Below, piece after piece: positions 49,758 through 59,341 of a stretch of DNA of 64,000 nt. Where the stretch lies: contig NZ_LNRF01000004.1 in assembly GCF_001557875.1 (NCBI RefSeq), positions 248,001 through 312,000 of the forward strand, in the 5' to 3' direction. Each line of letters opens with the position of its first letter. Position 1 is the first letter of the stretch. Both the position numbers and the translations under genes were made by a program. The notes beneath the pieces are model-generated. The model was given only the letters and a program-made list of their open reading frames with translations. It ran no database searches and had not been told where the DNA came from. Source of the DNA: Vibrio splendidus (lineage in GTDB: Bacteria; Pseudomonadota; Gammaproteobacteria; Enterobacterales; Vibrionaceae).

Positions 49758-50627
49758 ATGGAAGTATTTCACTACTATCCTTGGCTATTCCCCGTATTAG
49801 CTTTCATTTTTAGCCTTCTTATCGGCAGCTTCCTCAACGTAGTCATACACCGTTTACCGATTATGATGGAACGCGAATGGCAACAAGAGTGCTCGGAATA
49901 TTTCTCTCAATATAAAATTCCAGCACCAGAGGGAAAGTTTAATCTCAGCATTCCTCGTTCAACCTGCCCGAAATGCAAAACCCAATTAAGAATCGTCGAC
50001 AATATTCCAGTGTTAAGCTGGTTGTTCTTAAAAGGTAAGTGTCACAGCTGTGCCAATCCAATCAGCGCTCGCTACCCTTTGGTCGAACTGCTTACCGCAA
50101 TACTTTGTACAATGGTTGCTAGCCACTTTGGTTTCAGTTACTACGCTATTGCTTTGATTTTTTTCACCTTCACACTGATTACCGCGACCTTTATCGATCT
50201 CGATACTATGTTGTTGCCGGATCAAATCACCTTGCCTTTGGTTTGGTCTGGTATCGCGTTAGCCCTATTTAATATCAGCCCTGTATCACTTCAAGACTCA
50301 GTTGTAGGGGCAATGGCTGGCTACCTGGCTCTGTGGTGTGTTTATTGGTTGTTCAAACTACTGACTGGCAAAGAAGGCATGGGTTACGGTGACTTCAAAC
50401 TTCTGGCTGCGCTTGGTGCATGGCTTGGTTGGCAGCACCTACCGATGATCATCCTTTTATCTTCGCTTGTTGGCCTTGTGTTTGGTTTGATTCAACTTCG
50501 CTTGAAACAGCAAGGTATAGATAAAGCCTTTCCGTTTGGCCCCTACCTTGCGATTGCGGGTTGGGTAAGCTTGATGTGGGGTAACGACATCATGGGTTGG
50601 TATTTCACTTCTGTACTAGGAATTTAA
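49758..50627 (+). CDS. pilD: Prepilin peptidase / N-methyltransferase PilD
   Basis: This 289-residue membrane aspartyl protease cleaves and N-methylates prepilins and type II secretion pseudopilins. The cytoplasmic loop has the tetracysteine motif CPKC...CHSC. Catalytic aspartates are in [11 protein letters not shown] and [17 protein letters not shown] start at ATG 49758, preceded by aaagga; the GTG at 49743 would include that ribosome binding site. coaE follows after 2 nt. Confidence 0.95.
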   Translation: MEVFHYYPWLFPVLAFIFSLLIGSFLNVVIHRLPIMMEREWQQECSEYFSQYKIPAPEGKFNLSIPRSTCPKCKTQLRIVDNIPVLSWLFLKGKCHSCANPISARYPLVELLTAILCTMVASHFGFSYYAIALIFFTFTLITATFIDLDTMLLPDQITLPLVWSGIALALFNISPVSLQDSVVGAMAGYLALWCVYWLFKLLTGKEGMGYGDFKLLAALGAWLGWQHLPMIILLSSLVGLVFGLIQLRLKQQGIDKAFPFGPYLAIAGWVSLMWGNDIMGWYFTSVLGI

Positions 50628-50629
50628 CC

Positions 50630-51244
50630 ATGGCAATCATTATCGGATTAAGCGGTGGTATCGCCAGTGGCAAAACCACGGTCGCTAACCTGTTCAATGA
50701 ACACTTTAATATTGATATTGTTGATGCTGATATCGTGGCACGTGAAGTGGTCGCGCTGGGCAGTGACGGCTTAAAACAGATTACAGAACACTTTGGTGAG
50801 TCTATCTTGCTTGACGATGGAACACTCAACCGAAGTAGGCTGCGTGAGTTGATCTTCTCTGATCCTAAAGAGAAGCAGTGGCTCAATGATCTTCTTCATC
50901 CTATGATCCGTGACAAAATTGACAGTGACCTGTCTAAAATCACATCCCCTTATGGTTTATTAGTCGCACCACTATTGGTTGAAAACCAAATGCAAGGCAT
51001 GACCGATCGCGTATTAATCGTTGATGTACCAGCAGAAGTGCAAATAGAACGAACGATGAGTCGTGATAATGTTTCTAGGGAACAAGTTGCATCAATTTTA
51101 AAATCACAGGCTTCAAGAGAACAACGCTTAGCAGTTGCAGATGACGTGATTAAAAACCATACTAAAAACCAAGAACTTTTGCCTCAAATCACAGATTTAC
51201 ATCAAAAGTATCTGGCAATCAGTGCTGTAGATGGGTCAGAATAG
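50630..51244 (+). CDS. coaE: Dephospho-CoA kinase
   Basis: This 204-residue P-loop kinase performs the last step of CoA synthesis. The N-terminal Walker A is GLSGGIASGKTTVANLF, with DADIVARE and the lid region RTMSRDNVSREQV. ATG 50630 lies 2 nt after the pilD stop, giving the family N-terminus (MAIIIGLSGG). Linkage pilD-coaE-zapD-yacG is conserved in gammaproteobacteria. Confidence 0.96.
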   Translation: MAIIIGLSGGIASGKTTVANLFNEHFNIDIVDADIVAREVVALGSDGLKQITEHFGESILLDDGTLNRSRLRELIFSDPKEKQWLNDLLHPMIRDKIDSDLSKITSPYGLLVAPLLVENQMQGMTDRVLIVDVPAEVQIERTMSRDNVSREQVASILKSQASREQRLAVADDVIKNHTKNQELLPQITDLHQKYLAISAVDGSE

Positions 51245-51270
51245 AACAATGTTGAATGAAGGTTTGCTCG

Positions 51271-52011
51271 ATGATCACCCATAAATTTGAACATCCTCTA
51301 AATGAGAAAACACGCATCTACTTAAGAGTCGAATCACTCTTGAGGCAGCTACACTTGTCTTCTACATTTTCCGATGCTCAACAGTATCAACTCTTTTTCC
51401 GTTCCATCTTTGATCTGATTGAAATCTTCGAACAGATCCAACTCAAGAGCGAACTCGCAAAAGATATTGAGAAACAACGTGTAACCTACAAAAGCTGGTT
51501 AGATGTTGAAGGTGTCGATCAAGAGATGCTGACATCACTGCTTAACGACATTGGCAATATCTATCGTGATCTGATGCAGGCAGAGCGTTTTGGCCAGTCA
51601 CTTAAAGAAGACCGCTTCCTGAGTGCGATTCGCCAACGCTTTAATCTTCCAGGTGGCTCATGCTGCTTTGATTTACCGGCACTGCATTATTGGCTGCACC
51701 TTCCTCTTGATAAGAGAATGAGAGATGCTAAAGCTTGGATGGATAGCTTACAGCCTCTGTACGAAGCGCTAACACTGTGGTTGAAGCTCACCAGAGAAAC
51801 GGGTCACTTTAAAGAGCAAATCGCTCGTGCTGGCTTCTTCCAGAGCGATGCCGATGAAGCGAATATCCTTCGCCTTTCTATTCCGATGCAATACGGTGCC
51901 TACCCGATGATCTCCGGTCACAAGAACCGCTTTGCTGTTAAGTTCATGAGCTTTGAAACTGGGCAAGCCTGTACTCAAGACATCGAATTTGAATTGGCTA
52001 TCTGCACCTAA
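51271..52011 (+). CDS. zapD: Cell division protein ZapD
   Basis: This 246-residue all-alpha protein binds the FtsZ C-terminus and bundles Z-ring filaments. The N-terminal [22 protein letters not shown] and C-terminal block [12 protein letters not shown] match E. coli ZapD. I chose ATG 51271 ([10 protein letters not shown]) with aagg 8 nt upstream. The in-frame ATG at 51256 adds five residues and would include the ribosome binding site. Confidence 0.94.
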   Translation: MITHKFEHPLNEKTRIYLRVESLLRQLHLSSTFSDAQQYQLFFRSIFDLIEIFEQIQLKSELAKDIEKQRVTYKSWLDVEGVDQEMLTSLLNDIGNIYRDLMQAERFGQSLKEDRFLSAIRQRFNLPGGSCCFDLPALHYWLHLPLDKRMRDAKAWMDSLQPLYEALTLWLKLTRETGHFKEQIARAGFFQSDADEANILRLSIPMQYGAYPMISGHKNRFAVKFMSFETGQACTQDIEFELAICT

Positions 52012-52026
52012 TTAATTTCCTTTTAT

Positions 52027-52059
52027 AGTTTGGCTTGAGTCCTCACTCGAGCCTAAACT
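52027..52059 (+). other. Hairpin between zapD and yacG
   Basis: The stem ggcttgagt (52032-52040) pairs with actcgagcc (52045-52053), extended by agttt/aaact with a bulge. No T-tract follows, so it may be a weak terminator or an mRNA structure. Confidence 0.5.
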
Positions 52060-52092
52060 CACTATTATTACACCTTCAAATTAAGAATCACT

Positions 52093-52290
52093 ATGTCGAA
52101 GAAAATCACCATCGTTAAATGCCCTCAATGTAATGCTGACGTTGAATGGGGTGAACAAAGCCCGCACCGCCCGTTTTGCAGCAAGCAATGTCAGATGATT
52201 GATTTCGGTGAATGGGCAGACGAAGAGAACAGTATCGCTGGCGCACCAGATATGTCGGATAGCGATGGTTGGTCGGAAGATCCGTACTAG
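52093..52290 (+). CDS. yacG: DNA gyrase inhibitor YacG (zinc-binding)
   Basis: This 65-residue protein has a four-Cys zinc ribbon (CPQC...CSKQCQ) and the conserved [14 protein letters not shown]. coli YacG binds GyrB and inhibits gyrase. It is the last gene of the pilD-coaE-zapD-yacG series. Its stop is followed directly by a 7-nt tandem repeat. Confidence 0.95.
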   Translation: MSKKITIVKCPQCNADVEWGEQSPHRPFCSKQCQMIDFGEWADEENSIAGAPDMSDSDGWSEDPY

Positions 52291-52291
52291 G

Positions 52292-52438
52292 CGAGTAGCG
52301 AGTAACGAGTAACGAGTAACGAGTAACGAGTAACGAGTAACGAGTAACGAGTAACGAGTAACGAGTAACGAGTAACGAGTAACGAGTAACGAGTAACGAG
52401 TAACGAGTAACGAGTAACGAGTAACGAGTAACGAGTAA
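52292..52438 (+). repeat. Tandem repeat, 21 copies of CGAGTAA
   Basis: The 147 nt are exactly 21 heptamers; the first is CGAGTAG and the other 20 are identical. It begins 2 nt after the yacG stop and ends just before dispersed repeat copy B. The unit length is not a multiple of three and stops occur in forward frames, so it is non-coding. Confidence 0.97.
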
Positions 52439-52444
52439 ATTTTG

Positions 52445-52474
52445 AAGGGTTGGCGTTTAACGTCAATCCTTTTT
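52445..52474 (+). terminator. Terminator hairpin at the start of dispersed repeat copy B
   Basis: The stem aagggttggcg (52445-52455) pairs with cgtcaatcctt (52461-52471), 5-nt loop and T-tract. It is near-identical to the hairpin after the luxR homologue and would end the yacG transcript. Confidence 0.88.
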
Positions 52475-52608
52475 TATTGCCTATAACACGGCGCTAGTAG
52501 AGATTCCCTACTCCTTCCTTCGTCAGTCTAGGGAATGACGGTTAAATATGAGTTTCGGTTTGGTTCGTCATCCTCAAGAGTGAGGTACGAGCGAATTGGG
52601 GAGCTCTT
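52445..52608 (+). repeat. Dispersed intergenic repeat, copy B
   Basis: The same three blocks as at 36633-36842 occur: terminator hairpin, the agattccctactcc block (52501-52540), and the ttcgtcatcctcaagag block ending ggggagctctt (about 52564-52608). Spacers between blocks differ in length and sequence, so the blocks are conserved and the linkers are not. Confidence 0.8.
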
Positions 52609-52637
52609 ACTTGCTAAGCTCTAAATAACAGGCACAA

Positions 52638-52665
52638 AAAAGCGGAGCCAAATGGCTCCGCTTTT
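52638..52665. terminator. Terminator of the rpsP-rimM-trmD-rplS operon
   Basis: The 12-bp stem aaaagcggagcc (52638-52649) pairs with ggctccgctttt (52654-52665), 4-nt loop, T-tract on the - strand, 22 nt past the rplS stop. Confidence 0.93.
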
Positions 52666-52686
52666 ATCGATAGAATGCAAAAAGAA

Positions 52687-53040
52687 TTACTTCTTAGTAA
52701 GCTTCTCTTTAATACGAGCTGACTTACCAGAACGCTCACGTAGGTAGTACAACTTGGCACGACGTACTGCACCACGGCGTTTAACTTCGATGCTATCAAC
52801 CATTGGAGAGTGAGTTTGGAACGCACGCTCTACGCCTTCACCGTTCGAGATCTTACGAACTGTGAATGCAGAGTGTAGACCACGGTTACGAATAGCGATT
52901 ACAACGCCTTCGAAAGCCTGTAGACGCTCACGGTCACCTTCTTTTACCTTAACCTGAACTACAACAGTGTCACCTGGTGCGAATTTAGGAAGGTCTGATT
53001 TTAGTTGCTCTTCTTCAAGAGCCTTGATGATGTTGCTCAT
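52687..53040 (-). CDS. rplS: 50S ribosomal protein L19
   Basis: This 117-residue L19 has the family start [29 protein letters not shown] and the basic C-terminus [20 protein letters not shown]. It sits at the 30S-50S interface. It is the last gene of the four-gene ribosomal operon, 59 nt after trmD. Confidence 0.97.
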   Translation of the reverse strand: MSNIIKALEEEQLKSDLPKFAPGDTVVVQVKVKEGDRERLQAFEGVVIAIRNRGLHSAFTVRKISNGEGVERAFQTHSPMVDSIEVKRRGAVRRAKLYYLRERSGKSARIKEKLTKK

Positions 53041-53099
53041 TTGTATAAATTCCTAGAATAAACTGATACTAAATTTAATAGGTTACTGCTTGCTTTTCG

Positions 53100-53840
53100 T
53101 TAAGAGCGTTGCTCTTTAATGAATTCAGCCAGTAATTGTTCCTGTTCGTCAGTCAGAGCTAGGTTTTCCAGGAGTTCTGGTCTTCTTAGCCAAGTTCGGC
53201 CCAACGATTGTTTTAATCGCCAGCGACGAATGTCCTTATGGTTTCCAGACTTGAGTACCGATGGCACATCTTTATCGTCTAGCACCTCAGGGCGCGTATA
53301 ATGGGGACAATCTAGCAAACCATTTGCAAAAGAATCTTCTTCTGCTGAAGCGAAATCTCCAAGTACACCCGGAACAAACCGAGATACTGAATCAATCAGC
53401 GTCATGGCTGGCAGTTCGCCACCCGTCATCACAAAATCTCCAATCGACCATTCTTCGTCAACTTCAGATTGAATGATGCGCTCATCTACCCCTTCGTAGC
53501 GACCACAAATAAGAAGTAAATTCTCGTTTGTTGCCAGCTCTTCAACACCTTTCTGATCGAGTTTACGACCTTGAGGTGAAAGATAGATAACTTTCGTCTT
53601 TCCCGGTGCTGCTTGCTTGGCAGTTTTGATAGCATCGCGCAGAGGCTGAACCATCATTAACATACCAGGACCACCACCGTAAGGTCTGTCATCAACAGTG
53701 CGATGTTTATCATGAGTGAAATCACGAGGATTCCATGTCTCAATAGATAAAAGACCCTTTTTAACCGCTTGACCTGTTACTCCAAAATCAGTAACAGAAC
53801 GGAACATTTCAGGAAAAAGGCTAATAATGCCAACCCACAT
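53100..53840 (-). CDS. trmD: tRNA (guanine-37-N1)-methyltransferase
   Basis: This 246-residue SPOUT methyltransferase modifies G37 next to the anticodon and prevents frameshifting. The trefoil-knot blocks [24 protein letters not shown] and [15 protein letters not shown] are evident, along with N-terminal [13 protein letters not shown]. It lies 26 nt downstream of rimM. Confidence 0.97.
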   Translation of the reverse strand: MWVGIISLFPEMFRSVTDFGVTGQAVKKGLLSIETWNPRDFTHDKHRTVDDRPYGGGPGMLMMVQPLRDAIKTAKQAAPGKTKVIYLSPQGRKLDQKGVEELATNENLLLICGRYEGVDERIIQSEVDEEWSIGDFVMTGGELPAMTLIDSVSRFVPGVLGDFASAEEDSFANGLLDCPHYTRPEVLDDKDVPSVLKSGNHKDIRRWRLKQSLGRTWLRRPELLENLALTDEQEQLLAEFIKEQRS

Positions 53841-53866
53841 GTGTTCTCTCGCTCTGTAATTTGGAG

Positions 53867-54397
53867 TTAGAATCCAGGATCCCAGTCAACTTCGATCCGG
53901 CGAGCTTCGCGATCAACTTTCTTGATCACTTGCTCTTCAAGGTACGGTACTAACCGTTCCTTTTGGCCAAAAGCATCTTTAAGATTTGCTTTGATTACTA
54001 GAACATCGTTCGAGCCAGTTTCTAATAGGTCAGTGACCTCACCAAGGTCGTAACCTTTAGTGGTAAAAACTTGCATACCGAACAATTCGCGCCAGTAGAA
54101 TTCATCTTCTGACAATTCAGGTAACGAAGCAGGGTCAATAGCAATTTCAAAGTTAGTCATCAGTTGCGCGTCTTCACGAACATCTAATCCCGCTAGCTTA
54201 CATACATAACCTTGGCCATGACGTTTCCAGCTCTCAACTTTGTACTCAACCCACTTACCCTTTAGGTTTAAATACCAAGGGCTGTAATCAAATATGCTTT
54301 CAGCATTGTCTGTGTAGGAGAACACTTTAAGCCAGCCACGAATACCATAGGTAGACCCAAGTTTACCCATGACAATTCTATTGTTTTGCTCGCTCAT
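53867..54397 (-). CDS. rimM: 16S rRNA processing / ribosome maturation factor RimM
   Basis: This 176-residue factor assists maturation of the 30S head. It has an N-terminal RimM domain ([20 protein letters not shown]) and a C-terminal PRC barrel ending [12 protein letters not shown] start at ATG 54397 ([12 protein letters not shown]), the usual Vibrio N-terminus; the frame extends eight codons to 54421, where a ribosome binding site is less evident. Confidence 0.94.
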   Translation of the reverse strand: MSEQNNRIVMGKLGSTYGIRGWLKVFSYTDNAESIFDYSPWYLNLKGKWVEYKVESWKRHGQGYVCKLAGLDVREDAQLMTNFEIAIDPASLPELSEDEFYWRELFGMQVFTTKGYDLGEVTDLLETGSNDVLVIKANLKDAFGQKERLVPYLEEQVIKKVDREARRIEVDWDPGF

Positions 54398-54445
54398 AGT
54401 TTCTTTACCCTTCATCGACATAAGCTATTTCTCTTTAAAAAAGAA

Positions 54446-54694
54446 TTAAGCCGCTTTTTGAGCGTCTTTAACTAGCTTAGCTACACGATCAGATAGAGAT
54501 GCGCCTTGACCAACCCAGTGGTTAACACGATCTAGGTCTAGACGTAGACCTTCTTCTTGACCTTGAGCTGTAGGGTTAAAGAAACCTACTTTCTCGATGA
54601 AACGGCCAGTTGCAGCGTTACGGCTATCCGCAACTACGATTTGATAAAATGGGCGCTTCTTTGCACCGTGACGTGCCAAACGAATGGTTACCAT
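54446..54694 (-). CDS. rpsP: 30S ribosomal protein S16
   Basis: This 82-residue S16 has the characteristic [25 protein letters not shown] start. It is the first gene of rpsP-rimM-trmD-rplS and is preceded by a good ribosome binding site (aaagagga). Confidence 0.97.
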   Translation of the reverse strand: MVTIRLARHGAKKRPFYQIVVADSRNAATGRFIEKVGFFNPTAQGQEEGLRLDLDRVNHWVGQGASLSDRVAKLVKDAQKAA

Positions 54695-54728
54695 GTCGTC
54701 CTCTTTGCTTTCTTAATAAAATAATTAA

Positions 54729-54756
54729 CCCCAAGTATAAGTAAATAGCTTGGGGT
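54729..54756 (-). terminator. Hairpin upstream of rpsP
   Basis: CCCCAAG and CTTGGGG arms enclose a 13-nt loop, followed on the - strand by TTAATTATTTTATT. It lies in the rpsP leader, 35 nt before the gene, so it may be an attenuator or leader structure rather than the end of ffh. Confidence 0.55.
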
Positions 54757-54773
54757 CTCGTGCCAAATTAAAG

Positions 54774-54800
54774 CCCCGGAATTTTACTCTTATTCCGGTG
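54774..54800 (-). terminator. Probable terminator after ffh
   Basis: CCGGAAT (54792-54798 arm) pairs with ATTCCGG (54776-54782 arm), followed on the - strand by CTTTAATTT. It is about 107 nt past the ffh stop. Confidence 0.65.
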
Positions 54801-54906
54801 CAATGCAAGGGCTTTAGCTATTTTTTCACCAACATAGCTGCCGTACACTTTCTGTGACACGGCTAACACTATGAAAAGTAACGTAGCTAAAGCTTACATT
54901 TGTAGA

Positions 54907-56301
54907 TTATCGACCAAACGGGTTAAAGCCACCACCCATTCCGCCCATACCTCCACCGCCGCCCATCATGCCTTGCATGTTGCGCATCATGCCTTTCATG
55001 CCACCTTTCTGCATCTTCTTCATCATCTTCTGCATTTGGGTGAACTGCTTAAGCATACGGTTTACATCTTGTACCTGTGTACCAGAACCAGCGGCAATAC
55101 GCTTTTTGCGTGAACCTTTGATTAGATCAGGGCGTTGACGCTCTTTCATGGTCATAGAGTTGATGATCGCTTCCATCTGCTTGAACATCTTGTCATCAAC
55201 TTTATCTTTAACGTTATCTGGTAGCTGAGACATGCCTGGAAGCTTATCCATCATGCCCATCATGCCGCCCATGTTTTGCATCTGACCTAGCTGTTCACGG
55301 AAGTCTTCAAGGTCAAAGCCTTTCTTCTCTTTGAACTTCTTAGCCAGTTTCTCTGCTTTTTCGGTATCAACGTTCTTCTGTAGGTCTTCAATAAGAGACA
55401 GTACATCGCCCATACCTAAGATACGAGAAGCAACACGATCTGGGTGGAACGGTTCTAGTGCGTCAGTCTTTTCACCAACACCCAAGAATTTAATCGGTTT
55501 GCCTGTGATATGACGAACAGAAAGAGCAGCACCACCGCGCGCATCACCATCAACTTTCGTCAAGATAACACCGGTTAGTGGTAGCGCATCGCCAAAGGCT
55601 TTTGCAGTATTTGCAGCATCTTGACCTGTCATTGCATCAACAACGAACAGTGTCTCTACTGGTTTAATTGCAGTATGAAGCTCTTTGATCTCGCCCATCA
55701 TCTCTTCATCGATAGCCAAACGACCCGCAGTATCGACAAGTAGCACGTCGTAGAATTTCTTCTTCGCGTGGTCGATTGCAGCGTTTGCAATATCAAGAGG
55801 CTTTTGATCAGCTGAAGATGGGAAGAAGTCTACGCCAACATCGCTTGCTAACGTTTCAAGCTGTTTGATTGCCGCTGGACGGTAAACGTCGGCAGACACA
55901 ACCAAGACTTTCTTCTTGTCACGCTCAGTTAAAAGCTTAGATAGCTTACCTACCGATGTGGTTTTACCCGCACCTTGTAGACCCGCCATTAAGATAACGG
56001 CTGGCGGCTGCGCTGCTAGGTTAAGAGCCTCGTTAGACTCACCCATCACCGCTTCAAGTTCAGCTTGAACGATCTTAATGAATTCTTGACCAGGCGTTAG
56101 AGATTTAGAAACCTCAACACCTACAGCGCCTTCTTTTACGCGCTTAACAAAATCGCGGACAACTGGCAGTGCAACGTCGGCTTCAAGTAGCGCCATACGT
56201 ACTTCACGCAGCGTCTCTTTAATATTGTCTTCGGTCAGACGACCTTTACCGCTGATGTTCTTCAGCGTTTTGGATAGACGATCCGTTAAATTATCAAACA
56301 T
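54907..56301 (-). CDS. ffh: Signal recognition particle protein Ffh
   Basis: This 464-residue SRP GTPase has an N domain (1-90), a G domain with GLQGAGKTTSVGKL, DTAGRL and TKVDGDARGG, and a Met-rich M domain (from about 300) ending in a Met/Gly-rich tail (KKMQKGGMKGMMRNMQGMMGG). It delivers signal-peptide ribosomes to FtsY with 4.5S RNA. I start at ATG 56301 (MFDNLTDRLSKTL), the family start; the frame extends six codons upstream. Confidence 0.96.
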   Translation of the reverse strand: MFDNLTDRLSKTLKNISGKGRLTEDNIKETLREVRMALLEADVALPVVRDFVKRVKEGAVGVEVSKSLTPGQEFIKIVQAELEAVMGESNEALNLAAQPPAVILMAGLQGAGKTTSVGKLSKLLTERDKKKVLVVSADVYRPAAIKQLETLASDVGVDFFPSSADQKPLDIANAAIDHAKKKFYDVLLVDTAGRLAIDEEMMGEIKELHTAIKPVETLFVVDAMTGQDAANTAKAFGDALPLTGVILTKVDGDARGGAALSVRHITGKPIKFLGVGEKTDALEPFHPDRVASRILGMGDVLSLIEDLQKNVDTEKAEKLAKKFKEKKGFDLEDFREQLGQMQNMGGMMGMMDKLPGMSQLPDNVKDKVDDKMFKQMEAIINSMTMKERQRPDLIKGSRKKRIAAGSGTQVQDVNRMLKQFTQMQKMMKKMQKGGMKGMMRNMQGMMGGGGGMGGMGGGFNPFGR

Positions 56302-56492
56302 AGTTTTCTCTTCGCTCAAAACTGCGACTATTACTGTGAGTATACATTAGCGCGGATTAGAGTCATACCCGTTGTAGAGCCTTAATCATCCGTGCTTGTG
56401 ATGTGAGACATTATTCACTTGGAATTGAATGAGGTTCGCCATAGCCCCAAAGAGCGATGCGAGGTATAATTCGCCAATTAGTAATCATTTAA

Positions 56493-57296
56493 ATGGATAC
56501 CATGGACAGTCTTATTGCGATCGCAGCAGCCTTTCTTTATACAATGGCGATTTCCACGATCATTCCAGGTCTCGTGCACCAAACAGGAATCCGTGTAAAA
56601 ACGGTGTTTATCAGCGCATTACTTGCTCTAGCTTTCCATGCTTGGTTGCTTGGCGATTTGATTTTTAATGCTAGTGGCCAAAACCTCAGTATCTTGAACG
56701 TTGCTTCATTAATCAGCTTAATCATATCTCTGGTTATGAGCGGCGCTATGCTCAAAACTCGTTTGTGGTTTATCTTGCCCGTCGTTTATAGTTTCGCTGC
56801 ACTGAACTTGATGGCTGCTACTTTTCTTCCAAGCACCTTCATCAAGCATCTAGAGAATGACCCTAAACTGCTCGTTCATATCTCTTTGGCTCTATTCTCA
56901 TACGCGACACTAACTATCGGTGCTCTGTACGCTCTGCAACTCGCGTGGCTAGATCACAAACTTAAAAAGAAAAAAGCCTTAGTGATAAACCCTAACCTAC
57001 CTCCTTTAATGATGGTGGAAAGACAGCTTTTCAAGATCATTCTGATTGGTAATGGCTTATTAACGGGTACTTTGTTGACTGGTCTCATCTTCGTACAAGA
57101 TATGTTTGCTCAAGGGAAAGCACACAAGGCTGTGTTGTCTTTTATCGCTTGGGTTATCTACTCCATTCTTCTATGGGGTCATTATCAGAAAGGTTGGCGT
57201 GGACAGAAAGTCACTTGGTTCGCCCTAGCCGGCGCCAGCATGCTCACATTAGCCTACTTCGGTAGCCGCTTCGTTCAGGAAATCATCCTGAACTAG
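56493..57296 (+). CDS. CcsA/YpjD-type inner-membrane protein (cytochrome c assembly family)
   Basis: This ~267-residue protein has eight or so membrane helices and belongs to the CcsA/CcmC/YpjD family. The HISLALFSYATLTIGALYALQLAW block with its histidine, and late WGHYQKGWRGQK, are typical. E. coli YpjD lies next to ffh and corB in the same order. A role in haem handling is suggested by the family but not shown. An in-frame ATG at 56502 could be the start; no strong ribosome binding site decides. Confidence 0.85.
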   Translation: MDTMDSLIAIAAAFLYTMAISTIIPGLVHQTGIRVKTVFISALLALAFHAWLLGDLIFNASGQNLSILNVASLISLIISLVMSGAMLKTRLWFILPVVYSFAALNLMAATFLPSTFIKHLENDPKLLVHISLALFSYATLTIGALYALQLAWLDHKLKKKKALVINPNLPPLMMVERQLFKIILIGNGLLTGTLLTGLIFVQDMFAQGKAHKAVLSFIAWVIYSILLWGHYQKGWRGQKVTWFALAGASMLTLAYFGSRFVQEIILN

Positions 57297-57306
57297 TCTG
57301 TAAAAT

Positions 57307-57335
57307 AAAGGCAAGGTCTCACATACCTTGCCTTT
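57307..57335 (+). terminator. Terminator after the ypjD-like gene
   Basis: The 11-bp stem aaaggcaaggt (57307-57317) pairs with accttgccttt (57325-57335), 7-nt loop. The T-tract is short because it is part of the stem. Confidence 0.8.
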
Positions 57336-57423
57336 AAAATATTGAGTGCAATACATTCAATTGACATCTCGACCATGTTCGGTCATAAATTAATCAAGAT
57401 ACACAAATAGGAAAAGAATAGTT

Positions 57424-58695
57424 TTGGACGACATATCAACGGGTATCTTATTTGCGCTACTCGCGTGTCTCATTGTAATTTCTGGTTATTTCTCTGGTTC
57501 CGAAACGGGCATGATGTCCCTGAACCGCTACCGTTTAAAGCACTTGGCCAATACGGGTCATAAAGGTGCCAAACGCGTAGAAAAACTTCTGAACCGCCCA
57601 GACAGGTTGATTGGCCTCATTCTCATCGGCAACAATCTCGTCAACATTCTTGCATCTGCGATCGCTACTATTCTTGGTATGCGCATCTACGGGGATATCG
57701 GTGTAGCTATCGCTACCGGAACCCTGACTCTCGTGATCCTCGTATTCGCCGAGGTAACACCAAAAACCATCGCTTCTCTATTTCCTGAACGTGTCTCTTA
57801 CGCGAGTAGCATCCTTTTGATGATACTGATGAAGGTGTTGTCACCATTGGTGATCTTGGTCAACTTCATTACCAACGGCTTCATTCGTATCTTAGGTGTT
57901 AAAGCCAGTCACGATGCGACCGACCACTTGAGCTCAGAAGAGCTTAGAACCGTGGTAAATGAAGCAGGTAGCTTAATCCCTCAGCGTCACCAAGATATGT
58001 TGGTGTCTATTCTGGACTTGGAACACGTCACCGTGAACGACATCATGGTGCCACGTAATGAGATAACTGGTATCGACATCAATGACGACTGGAAATCTAT
58101 CGTTCGTCAACTGACTCACTCGCCTCATGGTCGCGTAGTGCTGTACCGTGACCAAATAGATGAAGTAGTTGGTATGCTTAGGCTACGTGAAGCTTACCGA
58201 TTGATGCTTGAAAAGAACGAATTCAATAAAGAGACCCTGTTGCGTGCAGCGGATGAGATCTACTTCATTCCTGAAGCAACACCACTCAATATTCAACTGC
58301 TTAAGTTTCAGCGCAATAAACAGCGTATCGGTTTGATTGTTGATGAGTATGGCGATATCAATGGTTTGGTTACTCTTGAAGATATTCTAGAAGAGATCGT
58401 AGGTGAGTTTACCACCTCAATCGCCCCAAGCTTATCTGAAGAGATTACTCCGCAAAGCGATGGCAGCTTCTTGATTGAAGGCAGCGCCAATATCCGAGAC
58501 ATCAACAAAGGCTTACAGTGGGCACTGCCTACCGATGGCCCTAGAACGCTGAATGGTTTGATACTGGAACACCTTGAAGATATTCCAGAGAGTCACCTCA
58601 GTGTTCAGGTTGCCAGCCATCCAATGGAAATTGTTGAGCTTGAAGAAAACCGCATCAAACTGGTTCGCGTGTTCCCACAGATCGTTAACGGCTAA
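57424..58695 (+). CDS. corB: CNNM/CorB-type transporter-associated protein (DUF21, CBS pair, CorC_HlyC)
   Basis: This 423-residue membrane protein has an N-terminal DUF21 domain with four helices (about 5-180, including SGSETGMMSLNRYRL), two CBS domains (about 195-330) and a C-terminal CorC/HlyC domain. Bacterial CorB/CorC proteins of this CNNM family transport or regulate Mg2+. It starts at TTG 57424 (MDDISTG) with aggaaaag about 10 nt upstream; the first ATG in frame would cut into the DUF21 domain. The position after ypjD matches E. coli yfjD (corB). Confidence 0.85.
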   Translation: MDDISTGILFALLACLIVISGYFSGSETGMMSLNRYRLKHLANTGHKGAKRVEKLLNRPDRLIGLILIGNNLVNILASAIATILGMRIYGDIGVAIATGTLTLVILVFAEVTPKTIASLFPERVSYASSILLMILMKVLSPLVILVNFITNGFIRILGVKASHDATDHLSSEELRTVVNEAGSLIPQRHQDMLVSILDLEHVTVNDIMVPRNEITGIDINDDWKSIVRQLTHSPHGRVVLYRDQIDEVVGMLRLREAYRLMLEKNEFNKETLLRAADEIYFIPEATPLNIQLLKFQRNKQRIGLIVDEYGDINGLVTLEDILEEIVGEFTTSIAPSLSEEITPQSDGSFLIEGSANIRDINKGLQWALPTDGPRTLNGLILEHLEDIPESHLSVQVASHPMEIVELEENRIKLVRVFPQIVNG

Positions 58696-58741
58696 CTGAG
58701 TTATCACTGAATCTCTGTCTCGTCCTAAAATACGTTGACGA

Positions 58742-58772
58742 AAAAGGCCCGATTCATTGAACCGGGCCTTTT
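58742..58772. terminator. Bidirectional terminator between corB and luxS
   Basis: The stem aaaaggcccg (58742-58751) pairs with cgggcctttt (58763-58772), with inner ttc/gaa pairing, between convergent genes. Confidence 0.92.
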
Positions 58773-58798
58773 AGTATCTAACTCACCGCTAACAATGA

Positions 58799-59317
58799 TT
58801 AGTCGATTTTAAGCTCTTGCAGCATAGACTCTGGCAGTGCCAGTTCATCATTCTTGTTTACAGAAATACCTGCAGCGATGATCGTATTAGCGATCTCTTT
58901 CGCTTCATCCAAAGAGTGCATTGCTGCGGTACCACATTGGTATTCGTTCAGCTCAGGGATCTTATTCTGGCTCTCAACTTTCAGTACGTCTTGCATTGCC
59001 GCTAACCAAGCAGCAGCCACTTGCTGCTCTGAAGGTGTACCAATCAGGCTCATGTAGAAACCTGTACGACAGCCCATAGGTGAAATATCGATGATCTCTA
59101 CGTCTGAACCGTTCAGTTGAGCACGCATGAAGCCAGCGTATAGGTGCTCTAGAGTGTGGATACCTTTCTCAGATAGGATATCTTTGTTTGGTGCCGTAAA
59201 ACGCAGGTCAAATACCGTAATGGTATCCCCCTTTGGAGTTTGCATTGTTTTCGCAACACGAACTGCAGGTGCGTTCATGCGTGTGTGATCAACAGTGAAA
59301 CTATCTAATAAAGGCAT
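58799..59317 (-). CDS. luxS: S-ribosylhomocysteine lyase LuxS
   Basis: This 172-residue metalloenzyme cleaves S-ribosylhomocysteine to homocysteine and DPD, the AI-2 precursor, so it joins the activated methyl cycle to quorum sensing. Metal-binding His54 and His58 and catalytic Glu57 are in [11 protein letters not shown], and the third ligand Cys is in QCGTAAMHS. It is the last gene of a gshA-lipoprotein-luxS series. Confidence 0.97.
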   Translation of the reverse strand: MPLLDSFTVDHTRMNAPAVRVAKTMQTPKGDTITVFDLRFTAPNKDILSEKGIHTLEHLYAGFMRAQLNGSDVEIIDISPMGCRTGFYMSLIGTPSEQQVAAAWLAAMQDVLKVESQNKIPELNEYQCGTAAMHSLDEAKEIANTIIAAGISVNKNDELALPESMLQELKID

Positions 59318-59341
59318 TGCTCTTCTCCATGACGTCTGGCT

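Larger units (their letters stand above)
52291..52686. other. Gap between yacG and rplS
   Basis: The 396 nt between convergent genes are filled by the heptamer array, dispersed repeat copy B and the rplS terminator. No gene is visible. Confidence 0.8.

Noticed and set aside
52292-52438. Heptamer array as a CRISPR array
   Set aside because: There are no spacers and the unit is only 7 nt; it is a simple tandem repeat.
54871-55113. His-rich 80-codon frame antisense to the ffh 3' end
   Set aside because: The His/Leu pattern is the complement of the Met/Lys/Gly-rich Ffh M domain.
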